From positions 1 to 30,342 of the forward strand of contig JBHIBY010000032.1 of assembly GCA_046759305.1 (NCBI GenBank): DNA of 30,342 nt. The letters run 5' to 3'. Position 1 is the first letter of the stretch, and each line of letters begins with the position of its first letter. The stretch is from JADFRG01 sp046759305 (lineage in GTDB: Bacteria > Chloroflexota > Anaerolineae > Anaerolineales > E44-bin32). The notes beneath the pieces are model-generated. The model ran no database searches. It saw only the letters and a list, made by a program, of their open reading frames with translations, and was not told where the DNA came from. Shown piece after piece: positions 8,078-15,907 of the stretch. Position numbers and translations under genes: made by a program.

Positions 8078-9205
8078 TCAGAGGTTGCCGCGTCTCTCTT
8101 GTTCTAGCTCCAAGGCCTCGAAGAGCGCTTTGAAGTTGCCCTTGCCAAAGCCGCGACTGCCATGGCGTTCAATAACTTCGATAAAGGCGGTTGGGCGGCC
8201 CTGAATGGGTCGCGAAAAGATCTGCAGCAGATATCCTTCGTCGTCCCTATCGATCAGGATTCCTTGCTTTGCGATCTCCTCCCACGGCTCATCGATCTCT
8301 CCCACTCGATCGGCCATTAGGTTGTAGTACTCGTCGGGTACCCGCAGAAACTCAACTCCTCGCTCGCGCAGCGATGCCACCGTAGCCAGGATGTCCCCGG
8401 TTGCCATGGCGATGTGCTGTACGCCGGGACCCATATAGAAATCGAGATATTCTTCAATCTGGCTTTTTCGCTTACCTTCCGCGGGCTCATTGATTGGGAA
8501 CTTGATTCTGCCGGTTCCATCTTGCATCACCTTGGACATCAACGCCGAATACTCGGTGCCAATATCCTGATCGTCAAAGTGCAGCAGCTGGCGAAATCCC
8601 ATCACGCTGTGATAGAAGTTCACCCAGTGATCCATCTTTCCGAGCTGCACGTTGCCCACCACATGATCCACCGCGGCCAGACCAGCAGATTCGGATGGAA
8701 GGTCAAGCGCCTCGTAGCCTGGAGCAAAGGCACCCTTATAGTCCGCCCGGTCAACGAATACGTGAATGACTTCTCCGTAAGTACGGATGGCGGAAGTGCG
8801 CAGGATGCCATCATCGTCACGCGTCTCGCGCGGGCCCCAGACACCGACTGCGCCGCGCTCCGTCGTGGCTCGATATGCCTGCTCAACGTCGTCCACCCCT
8901 AGCGCAACGTGCTTCACTCCGTCGCCATGCAGCATCTGGTGCGCCGCGATCTCATCGGTCGGACTGTAGGTGGCAGTTACCAAGAAGCGAATCTTGCCCG
9001 ATTCCAATACGTAGGAAGCAGAGCGGCGATTACCGGTTTCCAAGCCGGAGTACGCCACCGGCTTGAATCCAAAGCCTTTCCACCAGTAGTACATGCATTA
9101 CTTGGCGTTGCCAACCCAAAACCGGATGTGATCAACGGATTTGATTTGTAGAAAATCCGCTTCTTCCGTGATCGGGCGTTCGGCGGTTGAGGCGAGATCG
9201 GTCAC
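8078..9205 (-). pseudogene. hppD: 4-hydroxyphenylpyruvate dioxygenase with an in-frame TAA at codon 36
   Basis: Converts 4-hydroxyphenylpyruvate to homogentisate using Fe2+ and O2. Reading from GTG 9205, which has AGGGGG about 5 nt upstream, gives a normal N-terminus (DFLQIKSVDHIRFWVGNAK). A TAA follows at 9098-9100, then TGC and ATG (9092-9094), and the normal sequence resumes in the same frame as MYYWWKGFGFKPVAYSG. Homologues usually have Gln at the stop position, so one C-to-T change (CAA to TAA) explains it. Counting the stop as a codon, total length is 375, typical for the family. The C-terminal VOC domain keeps its iron ligands: His181 (VDHVVGNV), His264 (VQHIAM) and Glu343 (FIEVIE), each at a constant offset from the Streptomyces enzyme. 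Restarting at ATG 9094 would give 338 residues lacking the first beta strand. Whether that product folds is unknown. Confidence 0.85.
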
Positions 9206-9244
9206 AGTTGCCCCCTTGGCAGGGGTGGTTCATAACAAATTCTA

Positions 9245-11167
9245 TCAGCTTGATTTATCCTGCAATTGCCGCTGAAAGAACTCAGTTATAGCGTTGTAGC
9301 AGCGCACACGATTGTCGTACTTGAGCACGTCGTGTCCCTCGTCTTCGAACACCAGGATGTCGATATCCTTGCCCTCCGCCGATAGATCAGCGACCAGATC
9401 GCGCGATTCTTGCGCTTCCACCCTCGGATCATTGCCACCCTGAATGACCAGCATCGGGCAGGCTAACTCGTCCAGGTAGGTCTTTGGAGACCGCTCTTCC
9501 AGCAGTTTTCGGTCCTCCGCGTCGTCCGGATCGCCGATCGTGAGCTTGAAATACGGCTTCCAAGTCGGAGGAATGCGCTCTGAGAAGGTAACTAGGTCAT
9601 ACGGACCGAACATGTCCACCGCCGCAGACCAGAGATCGGGGTGCCTCCCGGCAAGCATCAGCGTCATGTAGCCGCCGTACGATCGGCCGACGACGCCGGT
9701 GCGCGAGACGTCTATCCTCGGCTCGTCCTTCAGAATCTTCATGGCATGAACATGGTCAAGGCGGTCATTGCCGCCCCAGTCACGATCTACGTGCTTCATA
9801 TAGGAGAGGCCGTAGCCGGTGCTCCCACGCACGTTGGGCACAAAGACTGCGAAGCCGTGCAGCGTGAGGTATTGGATCAGCGGCATGGAGAACCATGTGA
9901 AGTCCGGCCTTTCCTGGCTCTGCGGTCCGCCGTGGAGGTAATAAATCAATGGTCGTGGCCCTTCGAAACCAAGCGGCTCCGCCGGCAGGTAAAGCCGCGC
10001 AGACACGCGCAGGCCATCGAATGACTCGTAGGAGGCGTCCTCACCTGAAGATAGCCACTCTACCGGAATCCCGAGGATGCGTTCGCGGGTACTGACCTGA
10101 GCCGCGCCTCCGTTGAATGTGTATATCTGGGCCGGGGAGGTTGCAGTCGAGAAGGAGATTGCATAGCCGTTGCTGGCATTATCGTAGTGGGAGGATTGAA
10201 GCACACCATTTGCAAATTGCCCGTCTCCCCATAGCGTTCGCTCGACTTTCATTTCCAGGGATTCTTCATCAAATATGGCTTCATAAGCCCACGAGCAGCC
10301 GTCGATGTTGTAGTGAAGCAGATAGCGGTTGCCTTCCAGGTGCTCGAGTCCATGTTCGTCATCGTAGAGCTCACCGAGCCCTCCGTGTATCAAGCCGGTA
10401 ACATCGACGCGTTCCGGCTCAGCACTGCCATCCAGTTTCAGGTAGGCAACTCCGTTCATGTCGTCGAAGATGCTTGAGAAGAACAGCACTCCGCGGTCGT
10501 TCTCGGTAAAGTGTGACACCCCGATTCTGTTGAGCGGGACTTGCTCTCCCCCTTCCCGTTCCTCGATCGGCTTTCCGTGGAGGCGCTTGACATTTTCATG
10601 CCCCTGCTCCCACAGATACATTACGGTGTCCCCAACTGTATAGCTGTCCATGATGATCAACTTGGTGTGATCAGCGTTTGCGCCCAGAACGTAGCTTCCC
10701 CATTGGCTTCGTCTTAGCTCTATTAACTCGCTGCTGCCGACGTCAGCTTGGAAGGCGACGTTAACGGCCTCCGAGCGTGACTCCGCCACAAAATACGCCA
10801 TGCTCTGCTTCTTGTCACACAGCATCAGGTGTACGCGATAGTCCTCGAGCTTGTCGCCGAATGCCTGCTCTGGTATTCCTCCCTCCAGAGGTATTTGCAT
10901 GGGCTGGTAGTTCTCGTCTCCGTTCTCATCAATCATGACCATGATCTGGCCCAGCTCAGGGAATACATAGAACGAATACCCCGACACAAGCGCTGGGTTT
11001 TGCAGCGCAATATCGGGCGGGATCAGCGGCTCGGGCACACTACCTCCAACATCCATGGCGTATAGGCTCAAATGCCCCGACAGGTTGCTGAGGAAGTACA
11101 ACCGGTCGCCAACGCGCTGTGGGCTCAAGAAGAGTCTGGCCGAGAGGAGTGATTCAATTTGGATCAA
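9245..11167 (-). CDS. S9-family prolyl oligopeptidase / dipeptidyl aminopeptidase
   Basis: Serine peptidase cutting short peptides, often after proline or acylated residues. The 640-residue protein has an N-terminal beta-propeller (to ~360) and a C-terminal alpha/beta-hydrolase domain. The catalytic triad is complete: Ser496 in GRSYGGYM, Asp580 in GGNDPRVE and His612 in DEGHDV. The oxyanion region YYLHGGPQSQ is also present. There is no signal peptide, so it is cytoplasmic. The TTG start at 11167 is supported by AAGGAG eight bases upstream. It is divergent from the ABC transporter at 11301. It ends 39 nt before the dioxygenase gene at 9205 with no terminator between, so it is probably the first gene of the tyrosine-degradation operon, where it could supply amino acids from peptides. 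That link is inference. The substrate cannot be named; acylaminoacyl-peptidase is also possible. Confidence 0.92.
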   Translation of the reverse strand: MIQIESLLSARLFLSPQRVGDRLYFLSNLSGHLSLYAMDVGGSVPEPLIPPDIALQNPALVSGYSFYVFPELGQIMVMIDENGDENYQPMQIPLEGGIPEQAFGDKLEDYRVHLMLCDKKQSMAYFVAESRSEAVNVAFQADVGSSELIELRRSQWGSYVLGANADHTKLIIMDSYTVGDTVMYLWEQGHENVKRLHGKPIEEREGGEQVPLNRIGVSHFTENDRGVLFFSSIFDDMNGVAYLKLDGSAEPERVDVTGLIHGGLGELYDDEHGLEHLEGNRYLLHYNIDGCSWAYEAIFDEESLEMKVERTLWGDGQFANGVLQSSHYDNASNGYAISFSTATSPAQIYTFNGGAAQVSTRERILGIPVEWLSSGEDASYESFDGLRVSARLYLPAEPLGFEGPRPLIYYLHGGPQSQERPDFTWFSMPLIQYLTLHGFAVFVPNVRGSTGYGLSYMKHVDRDWGGNDRLDHVHAMKILKDEPRIDVSRTGVVGRSYGGYMTLMLAGRHPDLWSAAVDMFGPYDLVTFSERIPPTWKPYFKLTIGDPDDAEDRKLLEERSPKTYLDELACPMLVIQGGNDPRVEAQESRDLVADLSAEGKDIDILVFEDEGHDVLKYDNRVRCYNAITEFFQRQLQDKSS

Positions 11168-11261
11168 TGGCGTAGCTCCTTCTGGTCAATTAAGGTCTCG
11201 GATTTAATCACGTGCAGTTCGACATTACCAACTATAACGGCTGTCTCTGCGATGCGATCCC

Positions 11262-11290
11262 TTGACAACCGCTGGGGGCGGTCTTATGCT
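11262..11290 (+). promoter_or_regulatory. Consensus promoter just upstream of the ABC ATPase start
   Basis: TTGACA (11262-11267), a 17-nt spacer, then TATGCT (11285-11290). The predicted start is near 11297, only 3-5 nt before the ATG at 11301. The TTG of the -35 box is in frame with the gene but is not a credible start codon, because it would lie upstream of the transcript. Confidence 0.75.
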
Positions 11291-11300
11291 CGCCACGCTA

Positions 11301-12092
11301 ATGGAACCCCATCGCGCGCACGACAGACACGCTCCCCCGATCCAGGCAAACCTGCTGCGAGCCGCTTACGACGGTGCTTTGGCGCTGGAGGATCTTACGT
11401 TCACCGTCGAGGCCGGCCAGCGTGTGGCCATTGTAGGCCCAAACGGGGCCGGCAAGACCACCTTGTTCAAAGTTGTCGCAGGGATCCTCCGTCCGTCGGG
11501 GGGATCGCTTGAGATCTTTGGTCACAGTCCCGGTCGGCATATCTGCGTCGGCTATCTTCCGCAGCGAGCTCAGGCGAATTTGGATTTCCCGGTAACGGTA
11601 GCGGAGATCGTCATGATGGGACGGATACGGGAGATTGGGCTACTTCGATGGCCCCGTAAAGCTGACTGGGAAAAGGTCGATACCGCTCTCGATCGCGTTG
11701 GCTTGGCGAACCAGCGAGGTAAACCCATCAGCGCTTTGTCGGCCGGGCAGCAGCAGCGTGTCTTTCTTGCTCAAGCCGTGGCCCAACAGGCTGACATCAT
11801 CTTGCTGGATGAGCCGCTGACCGGTCTCGACTTACCCGCGCAAAAAGCAATATTTGAAATCCTGGACGAACTGGGCCAGATGTCGATCACAGTGCTCATC
11901 GCGACCCACGACCTCAATTTAGCCTCTGAGCGCTTTGATCAGGTGATTCTGCTCAACCGCAGGCTGGTTGCCGCAGGGGACCCAAGGACCGCAATAACGT
12001 CGTCTGCTTTGATGGAAGCTTATGGCGGGCATGTGCATGTGGTGTCTGATGGCGCGATCGTGGTCGATACCCATCACGAGGGTCGCGAATAA
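11301..12092 (+). CDS. Metal ABC transporter ATP-binding protein (ZnuC/MntB type)
   Basis: Cytoplasmic ATPase that powers import of Zn2+, Mn2+ or Fe2+ through the permease encoded next. From ATG 11301 it has 263 residues with every ABC motif: Walker A GPNGAGKT (46-53), signature LSAGQ (146-150), Walker B IILLDE (166-171) and the switch His203 in ATHDLN. The ATG at 11301 is preferred over in-frame starts at 11262 and 11286, since these lie in the promoter's -35 and -10 boxes. No Shine-Dalgarno sequence precedes it, consistent with a near-leaderless mRNA. Its TAA overlaps the permease ATG (TAATG), giving translational coupling. A substrate-binding lipoprotein normally completes such an operon but none is in the window. 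No DtxR-like operator is seen at this promoter. The metal is undetermined. Confidence 0.92.
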   Translation: MEPHRAHDRHAPPIQANLLRAAYDGALALEDLTFTVEAGQRVAIVGPNGAGKTTLFKVVAGILRPSGGSLEIFGHSPGRHICVGYLPQRAQANLDFPVTVAEIVMMGRIREIGLLRWPRKADWEKVDTALDRVGLANQRGKPISALSAGQQQRVFLAQAVAQQADIILLDEPLTGLDLPAQKAIFEILDELGQMSITVLIATHDLNLASERFDQVILLNRRLVAAGDPRTAITSSALMEAYGGHVHVVSDGAIVVDTHHEGRE

Positions 12093-12943
12093 TGGAAGCA
12101 CTACTCCTGGATCCGCTGGCTTTCCCGTTCATGGCGCGTGGCTTGGTCGCAGCGATCTTGGTTGGCGTGGTAGCTCCTGTATTGGGATGCTATGTCGTAC
12201 TCCGAGGAATGGCTTTTTTCGGGGACGCTCTGGCGCACATCGTGCTGCCTGGCGTCGTAATTGCATTCTTGCTGGGCTGGCCACTTCTGGTAGGTGCACT
12301 CATCGTCGGCATCTTGGCTGCGCTATTGATCAATCTGATAAGTGGAACGACAACCATAAAGGAAGACAGCGCCATCGGAGTTGTATTTGTAGCCGCATTC
12401 GCGCTAGGGATCGCGTTGATGTCGCTGCGCGGGGGAGACTACGGTGAAGAGTTGGAACATATACTTTTCGGAGATCTTCTGAACGTCACTCTGGCTGACC
12501 TGATCGTGATAGCTCTGTTGACCGTGATCGTATTGATCGTTATTGTGGCCTTCTACAAGGAATTTCTCGTTCTCGCGTTCGATCGAATTTTAGCAACCAC
12601 CATGCAGCTCCCGGTTGGTTGGCTCAACAACTTGCTTCTGGTCTTGCTCGCGGTAGTAATCGTGATATCGCTTAGCGCGGCCGGAGTAGTGTTGGTCCTG
12701 GCCATGCTCATCACGCCGGCCGCGTCAGCATATCTACTCACACGGCGGTTGCCTACCATGATGTTGGTTGCAGCCGTTATTGGCGTGGCTTCTGGAGTCG
12801 CTGGGCTGTATTTGGCATACCATCTGGAGGTCGCGTCGGGTCCCATGATTGTTCTGGCCGCAACCGCTATCTTTGGAGTAGTTTTTTTCTTCGCCCCAGG
12901 GAAAGGGTATATCGCCAGTCGACGGCGGGGCACAGTCAGCTAG
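12092..12943 (+). CDS. Metal ABC transporter permease (ZnuB/MntC type)
   Basis: Integral membrane partner of the preceding ATPase, forming the metal-import channel as a homodimer. The 283-residue product has about eight hydrophobic segments and family landmarks: GCYVVLRGMAFFGDALAHIVLPG near the N-terminus (the coupling and first gating region) and SLSAAGVVLVLAMLITPAASAYLLT in the second half. The length is typical. The ATG overlaps the ATPase stop by one base, so the two proteins are made in a fixed ratio. Its TAG stop shares the palindrome CTAG with the TAG of the convergent GTPase gene. No terminator separates the two, so transcripts probably run into each other. Zn, Mn and Fe members cannot be told apart by eye. 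Confidence 0.92.
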   Translation: MEALLLDPLAFPFMARGLVAAILVGVVAPVLGCYVVLRGMAFFGDALAHIVLPGVVIAFLLGWPLLVGALIVGILAALLINLISGTTTIKEDSAIGVVFVAAFALGIALMSLRGGDYGEELEHILFGDLLNVTLADLIVIALLTVIVLIVIVAFYKEFLVLAFDRILATTMQLPVGWLNNLLLVLLAVVIVISLSAAGVVLVLAMLITPAASAYLLTRRLPTMMLVAAVIGVASGVAGLYLAYHLEVASGPMIVLAATAIFGVVFFFAPGKGYIASRRRGTVS

Positions 12944-14118
12944 CCCTCGATCGGTAGATCTTCCAGCGCATCGTCAAGCTGCTCCTTCAGTTTGGCTTTG
13001 CGCGGTTTTTTCCTCCCAAGCGAATTCAGGCCATCTATCATCGCTTGTGAAGTCCGCAGCATCAGAGCTCGTAACTCCGCACGCGATAATTTCCGCCCGC
13101 TCTCGAACCAGGTTGCAGCAGCAAATCCCAGGCCGGCCGTCGTACCTGCAGCAACACCCGCGGAGAGCAGCCAGGTCGGCGGGCCGCCAAACTTGCTTAG
13201 CTCGTAGAAGATCAATCGACCCAAGGCGCCGATACCAAAAGCAGCGATCAATTCCCGCGCTCGCGCAAAATTGATGCGGTAGGCGTAAACCCTCGCAATG
13301 CCCAGAACCATGGTCACTTGAATGCCAATAAGCGGGATGAAGTCAATGATCGGCAGCGGAGTAAATCCGACTGCACCTGCTGCGGACGCCCCACGCACGA
13401 TGACCGTCTGAGCGAGCTTTCTCCTATATGCTGGGAGCTCCTCCGCCAGTGCTACCAGGATTTCCGGTTCTTTCCTCACCATGGCATACACAAGGTCTTC
13501 AAGCCCCTCTTTGTGAAGCGCACTGATCGGGATCACATCTTCGTGGCTTATCTTGAGCGTGCCGATTGCTTGTCCGGTCACCTCCGCAGCTTCTTCACCT
13601 ACCAGGTCCATTTTGTTTAATGCCACGATCGTCGGGACGCCAAATGCTCTCAATTCCTCGTAAAGCGCTCGCTCAGGGTTGCGTACCCCATAGGACGCAT
13701 CAAGTACCAACACCAGCAGGTCCGCGCGCCGCGCGGCCAGGAGCGCCTTCTGCCGATCGACCTCTCCTCCAGCACCTTCCGCGTCGGTTCCCGGCGTATC
13801 CACCATGGCGAATACACCAGCATCCGCTGATTGGACTTCTCGGGTCGTTCCCGGAACCGCACTAACTTCTGCTTGTTCCTGCTCGGGTTGAATTAAGGCG
13901 TTATAAAGAGTAGATTTGCCTACGTTCGCAGGCCCAATAATGGCGACCCTGCGCTTCGTTCCGGCTGTCAATCGCAGGTGCTCTGCCGCCTGGTCGATGA
14001 GCTCCCGCCAACCTTTCAGACCGCCCGGCACACGCTGCAGAGTTCGCTCTAACTCTGCACGTGTACCCTTTGGGAGATTGTCCCAGGTACGCTGAATTTC
14101 ATCACTCCATTGCGTCAT
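12940..14118 (-). CDS. Era-like GTPase with DUF697-like membrane tail
   Basis: A 392-residue TRAFAC GTPase. G motifs are G1 GPANVGKST (62-70), the conserved Thr in PGTT (G2), G3 DTPG (107-110), G4 NKMD (168-171) and G5-like SAL. An N-terminal helical segment (1-50) precedes the G domain. After it come two hydrophobic stretches, around the PLPIIDFIPLIGIQVTMVLG segment and another before SGRKLSRAELR, which resemble DUF697/YcjF-type membrane-associated tails. The C-terminus is Lys/Asp rich. The ATG at 14118 (MTQWSDEIQ) is preferred. An in-frame extension to 14193 exists, but it would translate through DnaA boxes and has no family similarity. The upstream gap carries the DnaA-box cluster, so expression might respond to DnaA. 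The cellular role is unknown; membrane-stress or division-linked GTPases are the nearest analogues. It converges on the ABC permease with a 4-bp overlap. Confidence 0.85.
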   Translation of the reverse strand: MTQWSDEIQRTWDNLPKGTRAELERTLQRVPGGLKGWRELIDQAAEHLRLTAGTKRRVAIIGPANVGKSTLYNALIQPEQEQAEVSAVPGTTREVQSADAGVFAMVDTPGTDAEGAGGEVDRQKALLAARRADLLVLVLDASYGVRNPERALYEELRAFGVPTIVALNKMDLVGEEAAEVTGQAIGTLKISHEDVIPISALHKEGLEDLVYAMVRKEPEILVALAEELPAYRRKLAQTVIVRGASAAGAVGFTPLPIIDFIPLIGIQVTMVLGIARVYAYRINFARARELIAAFGIGALGRLIFYELSKFGGPPTWLLSAGVAAGTTAGLGFAAATWFESGRKLSRAELRALMLRTSQAMIDGLNSLGRKKPRKAKLKEQLDDALEDLPIEG

Positions 14119-14130
14119 GCGTTCTCGACA

Positions 14131-14386
14131 TTTTCCACAACTGTGGTCCTGCTCGCTGTGGAAAAGACCCCGTCCACCTGTGGAAAACCCCATAATCCGG
14201 TGGATCGTTCCGGCAGGCGCGTGGATTGGTTACTGACGTTCTCCACAGCTGCGCATTCCCAGGATGTTCCATGTGCTCCAAACTCGTTGCTCATGGGTTT
14301 TTGCACATTTCTTCCACGTCCTAGCTGTTCATACTTACGCTTCGCAACACGTGCGGTTTCGCCCTTTGATGGGTGGGTTATCCACA
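14131..14386. other. Cluster of DnaA boxes, candidate oriC or DnaA-titration site
   Basis: Six 9-mers match TTWTNCACA exactly or with one mismatch within 256 bp: TTTTCCACA (+, 14131-14139), its complement at 14157-14165 and 14179-14187 (-), TTCTCCACA (+, 14239-14247, one mismatch), TTTTGCACA (+, 14299-14307) and a perfect TTATCCACA (+, 14378-14386). Weaker partial matches (TCCACC, TCCACG) lie between them. Right of the last box, 14409-14462 is AT- and purine-rich and could be an unwinding element. The gap is 386 bp and otherwise empty. No dnaA, dnaN or parAB is in the window, and genes on both sides run leftward, so origin status is uncertain. A DnaA-titration or DnaA-regulated promoter region is the alternative. 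Confidence 0.6.
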
Positions 14387-14464
14387 AATCCACCCCCTCT
14401 ACGGCTACAACGAATCTTAACGAGTGAAATAGGGAAAAGAAAGGATACAAATGAAACAAACTGT

Positions 14465-14487
14465 AGGAGGGGGGTAACGCCTCCTCC
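14465..14487 (-). terminator. Probable terminator of the glutamate dehydrogenase gene
   Basis: AGGAGG (14465-14470) can pair with CCTCCT (14480-14485) just after the leftward gene's stop. On the minus strand the stem is followed by ACAGTTTGTTTC, a moderate T-rich stretch. The repeated CCT units allow alternative pairings. Confidence 0.5.
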
Positions 14488-14504
14488 TGCCTATGTGATT
14501 CTCG

Positions 14505-15788
14505 TCAGGCTACCCAGCCGCGCAGTTTGACCGCTTCTGCAACCTTGCTTACCGCAACCAGGTACGCAGCAAGCCGGCTGTGCACTTTGTGTTCCTGGGC
14601 AGCGTTGTGCACAGCGTGGAAGGCAGCGGTCATTTTCTCATCCAAGCGCTCGTGCACCAGCTCCTTGGTCCAGTAGTAGTCGTAGGCGTTCTGAACCATT
14701 TCGAAATAGGAAACCGTCACCCCGCCGGCATTGCACAAAAAGTCAGGAATGACATAGGATCCGGCTTCGAAGAGAATCTTGTCCGCCTCGGGTGTCGTGG
14801 GTCCGTTGGCCAGTTCCACGATGATCTTGGCGGGAATGTTCGCTGCGTTGCGATCGGTGATGACGCTCTCGAGAGCGGAGGGGATCAAAACGGTCACATC
14901 CAGCTCAAGAAGAGCCTCGTTCGTGATGGACTCGGTACCCGGGAAATCGATCACAGAGCCGGTCTTCTGCTTGTGGGCTAACACCTCTTCGTAGTCCAGC
15001 CCTTTCTCGCTGTAGATCCCACCCTTGGAATCTGAAACCGCGACCACCTTGAGGCCGAGAACATCTACGCCGAGTTGATGGGCAAAGGACCCTGCATTTC
15101 CGTAGCCCTGAATAGCGGCCGTTGCGCCTTTTAGCTTGATATCCAGCGACTTACCCGCTTCCCTCAAGCAATAAATACCACCGCGCGCGGTTGCGTCTCC
15201 TCGACCCGCCGAGCCACCAAGCGCCAGCGGTTTTCCTGTGATCACGCCGAACTCGTTGTATCCCTTCAAAAAGGCATACTCATCGGCCATCCAGGCCATG
15301 ATCTGAGGCGTTGTGTATACGTCGGGAGCTGGAACGTCCTTCTCCAGACCAATGATTCGGCCTACCTGGCGGATATAAGCTCGGCTTAGGCGCTCGAGCT
15401 CATTATCTGACATCTCCTTAGGGTTGCAGATGATGCCGCCTTTTCCGCCTCCTAGCGGAATATCTACAACCGCGGTCTTCCAGGTCATCCAGGCTGCTAG
15501 CGCGCGTACGGTGTCGATGGTTTCATCCGGGTGGAAGCGGATTCCGCCTTTCGTGGGGCCGCGCGCATCGTTGTACTGCACTCGAAAGCCATGAAAGACC
15601 TTTGTAGTCCCATCATCCATTCGTACTGGCAGCGTGACATGAAGCTCGCGCAGTGGCCAGCGCAGCAGGTGGTGGATTGCCGTATCCAACTGCAGGAGCT
15701 CGGCGGCTTCGTCGAGCTGCTGCTGCGCAACTTCAAACGGATTAGGGGAGGTCTCAAGCGCGATGTCGGACTTTACTGACGTTGCCAT
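14505..15788 (-). CDS. gdhA: Glu/Leu/Phe/Val dehydrogenase, probably glutamate dehydrogenase
   Basis: Hexameric cytoplasmic enzyme interconverting glutamate and 2-oxoglutarate plus ammonia with NAD(P). The 427-residue length suits the bacterial/archaeal small GDH class. The N-terminal domain has GGIRFHP and the catalytic Lys region DIPLGGGKGGI. The Rossmann domain begins at AAIQGYGNAGSFAH (GxGNxG). DFLCNAGGVTVSYFE follows and is typical of GDH. The start ATG at 15788 has AAGGAG about 11 nt upstream, slightly long. It is monocistronic, with a promoter at 15908-15935, a ~110-nt structured leader with four repeats, and a weak terminator. The leader suggests nitrogen- or amino-acid-dependent control (inference). 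Leucine or phenylalanine dehydrogenase is less likely, given the length and the FLCNAGG motif. Confidence 0.93.
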   Translation of the reverse strand: MATSVKSDIALETSPNPFEVAQQQLDEAAELLQLDTAIHHLLRWPLRELHVTLPVRMDDGTTKVFHGFRVQYNDARGPTKGGIRFHPDETIDTVRALAAWMTWKTAVVDIPLGGGKGGIICNPKEMSDNELERLSRAYIRQVGRIIGLEKDVPAPDVYTTPQIMAWMADEYAFLKGYNEFGVITGKPLALGGSAGRGDATARGGIYCLREAGKSLDIKLKGATAAIQGYGNAGSFAHQLGVDVLGLKVVAVSDSKGGIYSEKGLDYEEVLAHKQKTGSVIDFPGTESITNEALLELDVTVLIPSALESVITDRNAANIPAKIIVELANGPTTPEADKILFEAGSYVIPDFLCNAGGVTVSYFEMVQNAYDYYWTKELVHERLDEKMTAAFHAVHNAAQEHKVHSRLAAYLVAVSKVAEAVKLRGWVA

Positions 15789-15835
15789 AGGGTATTTCTC
15801 TCCTTATCGGAAGGCTACCGCAGACACCATAAATA

Positions 15836-15907
15836 GGTGCAATCAGCAGAACGCTGCTGCAAGCACCACCAACGGGTGCAAGCAGCAAAGTACTGCCGCA
15901 AGCGAAC
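15836..15907 (-). repeat. Four direct repeats in the gdh leader able to form alternative hairpins
   Basis: On the plus strand the units are GGTGCAATCAGCA (15836-15848), GCTGCAAGCACCA (15856-15868), GGTGCAAGCAGCA (15875-15887) and GCCGCAAGCGAAC (15895-15907), spaced 20, 19 and 20 bp. All share a GCAA core. Because the flanks alternate between CTGC/GCAG and CACC/GGTG types, adjacent units are mutually complementary. One hairpin spans 15836-15870 (a 6-bp stem CAGCAG/CTGCTG with an AACG loop, plus an outer GGTG/CACC). Another spans 15855-15887 (TGCTGC/GCAGCA plus CACC/GGTG). They share 15855-15870 and cannot coexist. Confidence 0.65.

Noticed and set aside
9203..9228. Hairpin sequestering the ribosome-binding site of the dioxygenase at 9205
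   Set aside because: CCCCT/AGGGG can pair around GCCA, but the stem is only five base pairs and nothing else supports a switch.
11262..11300. N-terminal extension of the ABC ATPase from TTG 11262
   Set aside because: The TTG is the -35 box of a consensus promoter, so these bases lie upstream of the predicted transcript.
14119..14193. N-terminal extension of the GTPase to 14193
   Set aside because: Would translate through DnaA boxes and adds residues without family similarity; ATG 14118 starts a sensible helix.
15836..15907. CRISPR array in the gdh leader
   Set aside because: Units are only 13 bp, imperfect, spaced by 6-7 bp and located in a transcribed leader; no cas gene is present.
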